DNA of 27,624 bases, taken from contig CAKPRA010000026.1 of assembly GCA_934180065.1 (NCBI GenBank), positions 1 through 27,624 of the forward strand. The letters are read 5' to 3'. The DNA comes from an uncultured Clostridia bacterium (GTDB lineage: Bacteria; Bacillota; Clostridia; TANB77; CAG-508). The translations under genes and the position numbers were made by a program. Shown piece by piece: positions 1 to 7,472 of the stretch (position 1 is the first letter of the stretch; the number at the start of each line of letters is the position of its first letter). Under the pieces are notes generated by a model, which was not told the DNA's origin, searched no databases, and saw nothing but the letters and a program-made list of their open reading frames with translations.

Positions 1-53
1 AAGATAAAAAAATCATATCAGCGAGGTGTCAGTGGTTGTCAATGGAGGAAGGG

Positions 54-162
54 TTGTCAATGGGGACGGTTCTGTCAATGGGGACGGTTCTTTTTGACAA
101 CCTTTTAATTTTTTAGCCAAAAAAGTTGCAAGTGGTTGTCAAAAAGAACCGTCCCTATTGAC
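54..162. repeat. Cluster of three GGGGACGGTTCT repeat copies
   Basis: Three copies of a short repeat whose ends read GTCAA and TTGAC. A partial copy lies at 54-73, a full copy at 74-102, and an inverted full copy at 134-162. The last two are reverse complements over 29 bases with one difference, so they could form a long hairpin with a loop of about 31 bases. Further copies lie at 1148-1176 and 6217-6245. The form (short, inverted pairs, extragenic) resembles REP-type sequences, but no REP transposase gene is in the window. The family assignment is inference. Confidence 0.75.
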
Positions 163-187
163 TTTTTCCAAGAATTTTTGTTATATT
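158..187 (+). promoter_or_regulatory. Putative promoter of the radical SAM gene, -35 supplied by a repeat
   Basis: TTGACT at 158-163 and TATATT at 182-187 are 18 bases apart. The -35 hexamer is the edge of the repeat copy at 134-162. Transcription would start near 194, which is the ATG itself. No Shine-Dalgarno sequence precedes that ATG, consistent with a leaderless message. Confidence 0.45.
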
Positions 188-193
188 TATTTT

Positions 194-1111
194 ATGGAAA
201 ATTTAAAAAGATATAATCGTTTAACTGAATATTTAAAAGAAAAATTTGGAGAGCGTACATTAAAAATATGTATTGATGGCGGATTTACCTGTCCTAACCG
301 AGACGGCTCAGCAGGATTTGGAGGATGTATTTTTTGCAGTGAAAAAGGCTCAGGTGATCATTTAAATTCCGCTCATAGCATAAAAACTCAAGTAGAATCA
401 TACTTTTCTAGTTACAAAAGTAAAAGAGCAAATAAATTTATAGCCTATTTTCAGAACTTTACAAATACTTATGATACACTAGAAAATTTGAAAATAAAAT
501 ATGACTCGGCACTAATAGATGATAGAATTGTTGCTCTAGCAATTGCAACTCGACCAGATTGCATTAACGAAGATATTGCCAAATTATTAAAATCCTATAG
601 TTCAAAATACTATGTTTGGGTTGAACTAGGACTTCAGACTTCTAATGATAAAACTGGAGCTTTAATAAATCGAGGATATAATAGTAAACAATTTTCAGAT
701 GCAGTCGCAATTTTAAATAAATATAATATTGATGTTGTAACACATGTAATGGTTGGACTTCCAGAAGAAAATAACACTGATTTAATAAATACTATTAATT
801 TTATCAACAATCACAATATTCAAGGAATAAAAATACACTCAACATATATAATAAAAAATACAAAATTGGCTCAGATGTATTATAATGGATCTTACAACCC
901 ATTAACTTTAGAAGAATATTTAAACAGTGTCATATATGTATTAACTCATATCTCTCCTAAAATAGTTGTTCATAGAATCAGTGGTGATGCGCCAAAAGAG
1001 CTGTTAATAGCTCCAGAGTGGAATAGTCATAAAAAGCTTGTTTTAAATGGTGTTGATAAAATTATGAAAGAGCAAAATTTATATCAAGGAATATATTTTA
1101 AATCAAAATAA
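194..1111 (+). CDS. TIGR01212-family (YhcC-like) radical SAM protein
   Basis: A radical SAM enzyme of the YhcC/TIGR01212 type, 305 residues from this start. The N-terminal block has the family pattern TCPNRDGSAGFGGCIFC, with cysteines at 33, 45 and 48 as likely ligands of the [4Fe-4S] cluster and another at 26. The middle holds a TIM-barrel-like core with the VGLPEE segment. The substrate of this family is not established, so no reaction is given. A TTG at 158 would extend the frame by 12 residues, but it lies inside a repeat. The ATG at 194 begins the conserved MENLKRYNRLTEYLKEKFG block. No ribosome site is visible before either start. The gene stands alone, ends at a clear terminator and is flanked by same-orientation copies of the GGGGACGG repeat. 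Confidence 0.88.
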   Translation: MENLKRYNRLTEYLKEKFGERTLKICIDGGFTCPNRDGSAGFGGCIFCSEKGSGDHLNSAHSIKTQVESYFSSYKSKRANKFIAYFQNFTNTYDTLENLKIKYDSALIDDRIVALAIATRPDCINEDIAKLLKSYSSKYYVWVELGLQTSNDKTGALINRGYNSKQFSDAVAILNKYNIDVVTHVMVGLPEENNTDLINTINFINNHNIQGIKIHSTYIIKNTKLAQMYYNGSYNPLTLEEYLNSVIYVLTHISPKIVVHRISGDAPKELLIAPEWNSHKKLVLNGVDKIMKEQNLYQGIYFKSK

Positions 1112-1147
1112 AGTTTTTATTATTTCTCAATCAAAAAGTTTGCAATT

Positions 1148-1176
1148 GGTTGTCAAAAAGAACCGTCCCCATTGAC
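1148..1176. repeat. GGGGACGGTTCT repeat, copy downstream of the radical SAM gene
   Basis: Same orientation as the copy at 134-162 and nearly identical to it. The similarity extends upstream into an AAAAGTTTGCAATTGG-like segment (about 1132-1147, compare about 118-133). It lies just before the terminator at 1181. Confidence 0.75.
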
Positions 1177-1180
1177 AAAA

Positions 1181-1204
1181 GGCAACCATATGGCTGCCTT
1201 TTTT
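1181..1204 (+). terminator. Rho-independent terminator of the radical SAM gene
   Basis: GGCAACC at 1181-1187 pairs with GGCTGCC at 1192-1198 (one mismatch) around an ATAT loop, followed by six T. It sits between two converging genes. A run of A upstream makes it possibly bidirectional, also serving the gene on the minus strand. Confidence 0.8.
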
Positions 1205-1207
1205 GGG

Positions 1208-2647
1208 TTACTTATTAATTGTTGTACAAGAGCATATAGGAAACTCCTTAACGTATCCGTCTTTGTTCACACGATACATCGTCATCCCATCAATAATGCC
1301 GACATTTTTTACATTTTCCAGCATATATGACTGTTTTGCCATAATTTCCTTTGATTCTTTTGATCCATGATTCCATGCTAAAAATTCGATTTTTTTAAAA
1401 CCTTTAACAAAATCAATCAATTCTTCTTTTTTTGCATGACTTGAAAATTCTGATGTAGAGCATACTTCAGCCTTTTTTATTCTCACTATTCCAGAAACAA
1501 AAACCTCTTCCAGCTTTTCAGCCTCCGCAATTTTCCGGGCATTTGAACCTTCTGCAGCAAAACCAGTGATATATATTAACCAGTTTTCTTTTTCAATAAA
1601 AGCTGGTATATAATCATGTGCTGGGCCGTAATTTCCCATTCCTGATGTTGCCACAATAATCTTTTGCTCATTTTCGGACTTCTCAGAAAGAAGAATCTTC
1701 CTATCAGTAACAAAAGTTAAATTATCCGGAAGAAAGTCCTTCACATCAACTGTTTTCAGGCTTGGAAAAAGCATGGTTAAACTTATTCCTAATCCCCCAT
1801 CAAGATAGATTGGAATTTCCTTGGACAAAGTTCCTCTTTCTTGCATCTGTTTTAATACTAAAAGTATATTCTGCATTCTACCATATGCAAAAGCAGTTGC
1901 AAATATGCTTTTCCCTTCAACAATTGCTTTTTCTACATCGGCTGCAAATTTACCATTTTCTATTTGCTTTTTTGATGTCTTGCCATATGTTGATTCCATA
2001 AGGAAGAACGAAATAGGCTTATCTAAGATTTCACAAGGTATTTGCGTAGTTTTTGAAGAAAAGGCATTTGATATGTTGTAATCACCTGAAAAGAACAACC
2101 TAAAACTCTGTTCATTTTCTGGAGCTACTTCGATGCATACTGATGCTGCGCCGGGAATATGTTCATTTCGTATGAACATCATTCTAATCTCTCCGGGAAT
2201 CCCTTGAAGATTAACTTTTTCCCATACACACTCATCCACCGCACGAAATTCACTTTTTGCCCTTTCCAAATCCTGATAATTAAATATCGGATGCGGATTA
2301 TCTTTTACAATCTTAGCTGTGTTATCAAGAAGATGTTCTGCAATCTTCATGGTATCTTCTGTCATATAAACAGGCATACTATCACCATCAGAAAACAGAA
2401 CCGGAATTTGACCACAGTGATCAATATGTGCATGAGTAAGAATTACAAAATCCAGATTTTTTGGCTTAAAATCCAATCTTCCATTTTTTTCATATTCTTC
2501 TACAGAACCTTGATACATGCCACAATCTACAAGGAACATTACAGACTCTTTATTTGCAAAGGTTATAACAACTAATGTTCTAGATCCTGTTACGCCTTCT
2601 TGTAGTGATTGGATACTGGCATATGTGTGCCGTCTTTTTCCAATCAT
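1208..2647 (-). CDS. MBL-fold / beta-CASP hydrolase (RNA-processing type)
   Basis: A 479-residue metallo-beta-lactamase-fold protein of the beta-CASP, CPSF-like group, whose members are usually RNA nucleases. The metal motif is THAHIDHCG (H72, H74, D76, H77). Further likely ligands are the His in RNEHIPGAAS and the Asp in SGDYN. The C-terminal FSSHAKKEEL segment matches the RMMBL motif region. The start at 2647 is chosen because AAAGGGG lies five bases upstream; an in-frame ATG at 2683 lacks such a site. A good sigma-A promoter lies at 2703-2731. By eye the gene is richer in GC than its neighbours, with codons such as CCG, GCG and CGG, which suggests later acquisition. Family membership is clear; the substrate is unknown. 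Confidence 0.85.
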   Translation of the reverse strand: MIGKRRHTYASIQSLQEGVTGSRTLVVITFANKESVMFLVDCGMYQGSVEEYEKNGRLDFKPKNLDFVILTHAHIDHCGQIPVLFSDGDSMPVYMTEDTMKIAEHLLDNTAKIVKDNPHPIFNYQDLERAKSEFRAVDECVWEKVNLQGIPGEIRMMFIRNEHIPGAASVCIEVAPENEQSFRLFFSGDYNISNAFSSKTTQIPCEILDKPISFFLMESTYGKTSKKQIENGKFAADVEKAIVEGKSIFATAFAYGRMQNILLVLKQMQERGTLSKEIPIYLDGGLGISLTMLFPSLKTVDVKDFLPDNLTFVTDRKILLSEKSENEQKIIVATSGMGNYGPAHDYIPAFIEKENWLIYITGFAAEGSNARKIAEAEKLEEVFVSGIVRIKKAEVCSTSEFSSHAKKEELIDFVKGFKKIEFLAWNHGSKESKEIMAKQSYMLENVKNVGIIDGMTMYRVNKDGYVKEFPICSCTTINK

Positions 2648-2702
2648 AAGAGCACCCCTTTCAAAATTATTGATACAAAACATTGAGTTTTATATTGATA
2701 CT

Positions 2703-2731
2703 ATTATATATGCATATCGCTCTTTTTTCAA
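2703..2731 (-). promoter_or_regulatory. Sigma-A promoter of the beta-CASP hydrolase gene
   Basis: On the minus strand TTGAAA (2726-2731) and TATAAT (2703-2708) are exactly 17 bases apart. The predicted start near 2696 leaves a leader of about 50 bases before the ATG at 2647. Confidence 0.7.
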
Positions 2732-2839
2732 CATTTTTTTACAACATTAGACATTATTTAAAATTTTATTACTATCCACATATCCGGTTTATTCAAAAAA
2801 AAATATTTATTACAGTTAATACTAATTATTTCATATTAA

Positions 2840-3004
2840 CTAGTTTTTAGTATTCTCATAATTACTACACATTGATTCATCTGGTTTCATAGTATTACAA
2901 TTTTGTATTGGAGTTACTGTAATTTGCTTTAATACACATTCCTGAGCATTACAGTTATTATATTTACAGCTTCCAACTGTACAATTTATTTTTTGTTTAT
3001 CCAT
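2840..3004 (-). CDS. DUF1540-like cysteine-rich small protein
   Basis: A 54-residue reading frame with AAAGGATGA as ribosome site before its ATG. It starts MDKQKINCTVGSCKYNN and carries cysteines at 8, 13, 18, 23, 36 and 46. The order C-x4-C-KYN-x-C-x4-C followed by a hydrophobic ITV strand matches the DUF1540 pattern, a short cysteine-rich domain common in Clostridia and thought to bind metal; no role is established. It lies downstream of cysS, separated from it by a strong hairpin at 3024-3060, so it is probably expressed by read-through or from a weak promoter of its own. No convincing -10/-35 pair was found. Spacing of the last two cysteines is somewhat off the usual pattern. Confidence 0.75.
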   Translation of the reverse strand: MDKQKINCTVGSCKYNNCNAQECVLKQITVTPIQNCNTMKPDESMCSNYENTKN

Positions 3005-3023
3005 TTTACTTCATCCTTTCAAA

Positions 3024-3060
3024 AATAAAATTAGCAAATTATAAATCTGCTAATTTTATT
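3024..3060 (-). terminator. Terminator after cysS
   Basis: Perfect 13-bp inverted repeat (3024-3036 with 3048-3060) around an 11-base loop, followed on the minus strand by a T-rich run. It also lies in the leader of the DUF1540 gene, just before that gene's ribosome site. Confidence 0.65.
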
Positions 3061-3102
3061 CTTTCTTAATATGAAATTTTTATTCAAAGAGCTTCTTAAA
3101 AT

Positions 3103-4488
3103 TTAAATTTTTTCTACAACAGTTCCCTCTTTACTATCTTTTACAGAATATCCTTTTGAAATAAGTTCATCTCTTAATCTATCTGATTCTGTCCAATTTT
3201 TATTTGCTCTAGCTTCATTTCTTTCATTTACTAACATCTTAATTTCTTCAGGAATTATAACCTCTTCGGGTTTATAGTGATCTAAATCAAAACCTAAAAC
3301 TCTGTCAAAATCTAATATTAAATCTGCTAATTTCTTTGATTTCTTTTGATTTTTTATAACTTCCCAAACAACACTCATTGCAACAGGCATATTTAAATCA
3401 TCATTTACCGCTTCTAAAAATCTCTTTTTATAATCATTCAATAATTCATCATCAATATCCTCTTCTCCAGATAAATGTTTTAAATATCCATCTCTTAAAC
3501 GAGATAATGCTGTTTTAGCAGAATCCATTGCTTCAAAAGTAAAATTAATTTTTGTTCTATAATGTGCACCTAGATTAAACATTCTATAAACCGCTGGTTC
3601 ATATCCTTTTTCAGACAAATCTTTTAATGTATATAAGTTACCAAGGCTTTTAGACATTTTACCACCATTTACTTGCAAAAATTCTACATGCATCCAGTAA
3701 TGAGCTGGTATTTTTCCACAATAACCTTTAGCTTGTGCAATTTCATTTTCATGATGGACTGTAATATGATCAACACCGCCTGTATGTATATCAAATTCTT
3801 CACCCAAATATTTATGACCCATAGCAGAGCATTCTAAATGCCAACCAGGATAGCATTTTCCCCAAAAAGTATCCCATTTCATTAAATGATTTTCTGGTGC
3901 TTTAAACCATACAGCAAAATCATTTGGATGTTTTTTATTTGGATCGACATCTATTCTAGCTTCTAGATTTTCTTCCTTAACATCTTTATTTGATAAAACT
4001 CCATATTTATCAAGCTTTGATGTATCAAAATAAATTGTATCCTCAGTTTCATATGTATATCCATTTGCAATTATTTGTTTAACATATTCTTCCATACATG
4101 GAATGTGTTCAGTTGCCTTTGCAATAATTTCTGGTATATCAACATTTAATTTACCTAAATCATTCAAAAATGCTTTTGTATAAAATTCAGCTATTGCAAA
4201 AGGATCTTTATGCTCTAGCCTTGCAGCTTTCATCATCTTATCTTCACCATCATCAGCATCTGAAACCAAATGGCCTACATCTGTTATGTTCATTACGTGT
4301 TTTAATTCATATCCATTATATTTTAATACTCTACGCAAATTATCCATAAATAAATAAGCTCTTAAATTTCCAATATGTGCAAAATAGTATACTGTAGGTC
4401 CACAAGAATACATACGCACTTTTCCCTTATCAATTGATTTAAACTCTTCTTTTTTCTTTGTTAATGTGTTATAAAACTTAATTTCCAT
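3103..4488 (-). CDS. cysS: Cysteinyl-tRNA synthetase
   Basis: Class I aminoacyl-tRNA synthetase that charges tRNA-Cys with cysteine in the cytoplasm. The 461-residue length is normal. The nucleotide-binding signatures are HIGN (38-41) and KMSKS (277-281). The zinc site is seen as C29, C220 in WHLECSAM, and the HHENEIAQ segment (245-252). The C-terminal tRNA-binding part is complete. AGGAGGAG precedes the ATG. It is the last gene of the suf-mnmA cluster, 60 bases after mnmA, and has its own promoter at 4524-4552. No T-box leader fits into that gap. Charging and Fe-S assembly both draw on free cysteine, which makes the linkage sensible. Confidence 0.97.
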   Translation of the reverse strand: MEIKFYNTLTKKKEEFKSIDKGKVRMYSCGPTVYYFAHIGNLRAYLFMDNLRRVLKYNGYELKHVMNITDVGHLVSDADDGEDKMMKAARLEHKDPFAIAEFYTKAFLNDLGKLNVDIPEIIAKATEHIPCMEEYVKQIIANGYTYETEDTIYFDTSKLDKYGVLSNKDVKEENLEARIDVDPNKKHPNDFAVWFKAPENHLMKWDTFWGKCYPGWHLECSAMGHKYLGEEFDIHTGGVDHITVHHENEIAQAKGYCGKIPAHYWMHVEFLQVNGGKMSKSLGNLYTLKDLSEKGYEPAVYRMFNLGAHYRTKINFTFEAMDSAKTALSRLRDGYLKHLSGEEDIDDELLNDYKKRFLEAVNDDLNMPVAMSVVWEVIKNQKKSKKLADLILDFDRVLGFDLDHYKPEEVIIPEEIKMLVNERNEARANKNWTESDRLRDELISKGYSVKDSKEGTVVEKI

Positions 4489-4523
4489 AGTATTCTCCTC
4501 CTACAATCATAAATTATGTTTGA

Positions 4524-4552
4524 ATTATATAATATAATCCTTATTGTTTCAA
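4524..4552 (-). promoter_or_regulatory. Internal promoter for cysS
   Basis: TTGAAA (4547-4552) and TATAAT (4524-4529) on the minus strand are 17 bases apart. The -35 hexamer overlaps the mnmA stop codon (4549-4551). It would let cysS be transcribed independently of the suf promoter. Confidence 0.6.
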
Positions 4553-5616
4553 TATATTTTTCCTCCGCCAACAACAATATCATCAATATAAAATACCGCA
4601 GACTGCCCTGGAGTTACAGCCCTTTGTGGCTCTTTAAAATTAATTTTAATTATATCATCTTCTTGAATTATTGTTGCTTTTGCCATTTTTGAAGAATACC
4701 TTGTTTTTACATCAACCTCAAGCTCTTCTTCTATTCTGTCAAATAATAATAAATTTATATCTTTAACATATGCTTGTTTAGTAAATAATTCACGCTCTTC
4801 TCCAACAATAACTTCATTTTTAGATGGATTAAAACCAATTACAAAAAGCGGAACTTTATATGAAATTCCTAATCCCTTTCTTTGACCAATTGTATAATTA
4901 TATAGTCCAGAATGTATTCCTAAAACTTCTCCTTTTGAATTAACTATATTCCCATTTTTAGGTTTAATATCTGAGTTATTTTCTAAGAATTTTTTATAAT
5001 TTCCATCAGGTACAAAACAGATATCTTCACTATCCGGTTTATTAGCAACTTTTAAGTTATTTTCTCTTGCAATTGCTCTTATCTCATCCTTTGTTTCAAA
5101 ATCTGCTAATGGAAATAGAACATGCTCTATTAAATCTTTAGGAATATTCCATAAAACATAGCTTTGATCCTTTTTTCCTGCATTAGATTTTTTTAATACC
5201 CAACGACCATATTTCTCACTATATTCAGTTTTAGCATAATGTCCTGTTGCAATATAATTACAGCCAAGCTCTTTTGCTTTTTCATACATTAATCCAAATT
5301 TCATAAACTTATTACATTCTATGCACGGATTCGGAGTTTTACAATTTTTATAACAATTTATAAAATCATCAATAACATATTTTTTAAACTCATTTTTATA
5401 ATCAATTGTAAAGTGTGGTATTCCTATTGATTTACATACATTCTTTGCATCTAAATATGTATTAATATTGCAACAGCTGCTTCCGGCAAAAAGCTCCATT
5501 GTTACTCCAACTACTTCAAATCCTTCATTTTTTAATAATAAGGCAGATACAGAGCTATCAACTCCTCCGCTCATTCCTAACAAAACCTTTTTTTCTTCAT
5601 TTTTTATATTATCCAT
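4549..5616 (-). CDS. mnmA: tRNA-specific 2-thiouridylase MnmA
   Basis: Transfers sulfur to C2 of wobble uridine-34 in tRNA Lys, Glu and Gln, using ATP to activate the base. The protein has 355 residues from the chosen start. The PP-loop is GMSGGVDSS (14-22). The sulfur-carrying cysteines are C101 in NPCIECN and C200 in DSEDICFVPDG, both in family positions. The start at 5616 follows AAAGGTGAG; an ATG at 5646 would overlap the sufU stop and has no ribosome site. The gene lies 16 bases after sufU, at the end of the Fe-S cluster set, so the cysteine desulfurase SufS is the likely sulfur source. That link is inference from context. Confidence 0.96.
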   Translation of the reverse strand: MDNIKNEEKKVLLGMSGGVDSSVSALLLKNEGFEVVGVTMELFAGSSCCNINTYLDAKNVCKSIGIPHFTIDYKNEFKKYVIDDFINCYKNCKTPNPCIECNKFMKFGLMYEKAKELGCNYIATGHYAKTEYSEKYGRWVLKKSNAGKKDQSYVLWNIPKDLIEHVLFPLADFETKDEIRAIARENNLKVANKPDSEDICFVPDGNYKKFLENNSDIKPKNGNIVNSKGEVLGIHSGLYNYTIGQRKGLGISYKVPLFVIGFNPSKNEVIVGEERELFTKQAYVKDINLLLFDRIEEELEVDVKTRYSSKMAKATIIQEDDIIKINFKEPQRAVTPGQSAVFYIDDIVVGGGKIY

Positions 5617-5632
5617 AAAACTCACCTTTATT

Positions 5633-6076
5633 TTATTGATGTCCATCTTTGTTATTTAATATATTTTCAATTGTATGCCATGCTAAAAGGGCACATTTTA
5701 CTCTTGCTGGCATATGTGATACATTTTTAAAAGCTATAGCATCCTCCAATTTTTGAAGCTCTGAATCATCTGTAATTTCTCTTTTAATCATACCAATAAA
5801 AGTTTCTATTATTTCTTTAGCTTCTTCTATTGTTTTTCCTTTTAAAGTATCAATCATTATAGATGTAGAAGCTTGAGAAATCGCACAACCATGACCTGAA
5901 AAAGCCATATCTTCTATGACATTCCCATTCATTTTAAGCTCTAATTTTATTTCATCTCCGCAATTTGGATTGTGACCCATCTCACAATAATCTGCATCTT
6001 TAAGCTCTTTTTTATTATATGAATTCATACTATGTTCCATTATTAATTCATTATATATATCTGTTAAATCTTCCAT
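5633..6076 (-). CDS. sufU: SUF scaffold / sulfur-transfer protein SufU
   Basis: NifU/IscU-like protein of the Firmicute SUF system. In Bacillus the zinc-bound SufU accepts sulfur from SufS and passes it to the SufBCD scaffold. The 147 residues include the three conserved cysteines (C39 in NPNCGDE, C64 in GHGCAISQAS, C128 in ARVKCALLAWHT) and D41, the expected metal site. The insertion between the second and third cysteine (about 80-118) is typical of SufU rather than IscU. AGAAGGGG precedes the ATG. An unusual 145-base gap separates it from sufS; that gap holds part of a GGGGACGG repeat and a short remnant-like frame. Confidence 0.95.
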   Translation of the reverse strand: MEDLTDIYNELIMEHSMNSYNKKELKDADYCEMGHNPNCGDEIKLELKMNGNVIEDMAFSGHGCAISQASTSIMIDTLKGKTIEEAKEIIETFIGMIKREITDDSELQKLEDAIAFKNVSHMPARVKCALLAWHTIENILNNKDGHQ

Positions 6077-6216
6077 ATTAAACCCCTTCTAAACATCTAG
6101 TATACAATATTATATTTATAACATTCATTTTTAGCTATTGCATATATATTTTTCAAACGTTTCGCCCCAACTTCAAACACTGTGTATAATAGATTTTCTT
6201 GTTCAAAAATCTCTAA

Positions 6217-6245
6217 GGTTGTCAAAGAGAACCGTCCCCATTGAC
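6217..6245. repeat. GGGGACGGTTCT repeat fused to the 3' end of sufS
   Basis: Another copy of the short repeat, with the inner sequence GAGAACCGTCCCC on the plus strand. Read on the minus strand it supplies the last seven sense codons and the TGA stop of sufS. Confidence 0.75.
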
Positions 6246-7457
6246 ATATTTTTTAAACATTCCATATGCTTTATTTAATGCATTTACCAAATTGTCTACA
6301 TCAGCTTTCGTATTATAAATATAAAAACTAGCTCTGCATGTAGAGTCAAAGCCTAAATACCTTAATAATGGTTGGGCACAATGATTTCCTGATCTTACAC
6401 AAACACCTTCAGAATCCAAAATACTTGCTACATCGTGTGGATGTACTCCTTTTATATTAAAAGATATAACAGCAGAATGTTTTTCTTCATTTGGAGTCAT
6501 ATATATATCAAGAAATTCTAATTTTGATAACTCAGATCTTGCATATTTAACTAAATCTTTTTCTATTTTTTGAATATTATCATATCCTATATTTTCTATA
6601 TAATCAATAGCAGCACCTAAACCAATAACACCTTCAACATTTTGTGTTCCAGCTTCAAATTTATTAGGAAGAGGAGCATATGTTGTATCTTGTTCATACA
6701 CATATTCAATCATATCTCCACCCATCAAAAATGGTGTCATATTATTCAATAGCTCTCTTTTTCCATATAAAACCCCAATTCCAAGAGGTGCAAGCATTTT
6801 ATGACCTGAAAACACTAAAAAGTCTGCATCTAATTCTTGAACATCAATTCTCATATGAGGAATACTTTGTGATGCATCAACAATAACAATAGCACCTTTT
6901 TTATGAGCATATTTTATTACTTTCTTTATGTTATTTATAGTTCCTAAAACATTTGATACATGTGTAATTCCAACAATTTTCGTACTATCTGTAATTTTTT
7001 GTTCAATTTCTTCATCAGGAATTTCATAATTATCATTTATATACATATACTTTAATTTGCTTCCTGTTGATTTTACTACTTTTTGCCATGGTACTAAATT
7101 TGAATGATGTTCCATTATAGAGATTACAACTTCATCATCTTTTTTTAGATTTTCCATCCCATATGAATATGCAATTAAATTCAAGCTTTCTGTAGCATTT
7201 TTAGAAAAAATAATTTCCTCTGAATGCTTTGCATTTATAAATTTAGCAATTTTTAATCTAGTTTGTTCATATTGCTCAGTTGCCTCCATACTTAATGTAT
7301 ATGCTCCTCTATGAGGATTCGCATTATACTTTTTATAAAACTCATTAACTGCATTTATAACTTGAATTGGCTTTTGTGTTGTTGCCCCGCTATCTAAATA
7401 AGAAATTTTCCTGTCTATTAATAAAGGAAAATCCTTTTTTATTTCTTCTGATAACAT
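6222..7457 (-). CDS. sufS: Cysteine desulfurase SufS
   Basis: PLP enzyme that takes sulfur from cysteine, leaving alanine and an enzyme persulfide for Fe-S assembly. The 411 residues include the PLP lysine K220 in SGHKMLAP, D194 in VDASQS, and the catalytic C360 in RSGNHCAQP. The short RSGNHC loop marks the type II (SufS) group. The family core ends near residue 404; the last residues VNGDGSL are encoded by a GGGGACGG repeat that also gives the stop. These residues lie beyond the conserved fold, so the enzyme should be active. It starts 15 bases after sufD with a GGGGGA ribosome site. Confidence 0.97.
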   Translation of the reverse strand: MLSEEIKKDFPLLIDRKISYLDSGATTQKPIQVINAVNEFYKKYNANPHRGAYTLSMEATEQYEQTRLKIAKFINAKHSEEIIFSKNATESLNLIAYSYGMENLKKDDEVVISIMEHHSNLVPWQKVVKSTGSKLKYMYINDNYEIPDEEIEQKITDSTKIVGITHVSNVLGTINNIKKVIKYAHKKGAIVIVDASQSIPHMRIDVQELDADFLVFSGHKMLAPLGIGVLYGKRELLNNMTPFLMGGDMIEYVYEQDTTYAPLPNKFEAGTQNVEGVIGLGAAIDYIENIGYDNIQKIEKDLVKYARSELSKLEFLDIYMTPNEEKHSAVISFNIKGVHPHDVASILDSEGVCVRSGNHCAQPLLRYLGFDSTCRASFYIYNTKADVDNLVNALNKAYGMFKKYVNGDGSL

Positions 7458-7472
7458 TCTATATCCCCCATT

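Noticed and set aside
29..162. GGGGACGG repeats as a CRISPR array
   Set aside because: Copies are inverted, irregularly spaced and scattered over 6 kb; there are no spacers of equal length and no cas genes.
1258..1272. CGTCTTTGTTCAC shared with 27418-27430
   Set aside because: At 1258 it is coding sequence of the hydrolase; a single 13-base match is likely chance.
1762..2575. Plus-strand reading frames opposite the beta-CASP hydrolase
   Set aside because: They lack ribosome sites and family motifs and lie wholly antisense to a well-supported gene.
2647..2683. Longer N-terminus for the beta-CASP hydrolase
   Set aside because: The upstream ATG has no ribosome site, whereas AAAGGGG lies correctly before the ATG at 2647.
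4489..4548. T-box leader for cysS
   Set aside because: The gap to mnmA is only 60 bases and holds a promoter; a T-box needs far more sequence.
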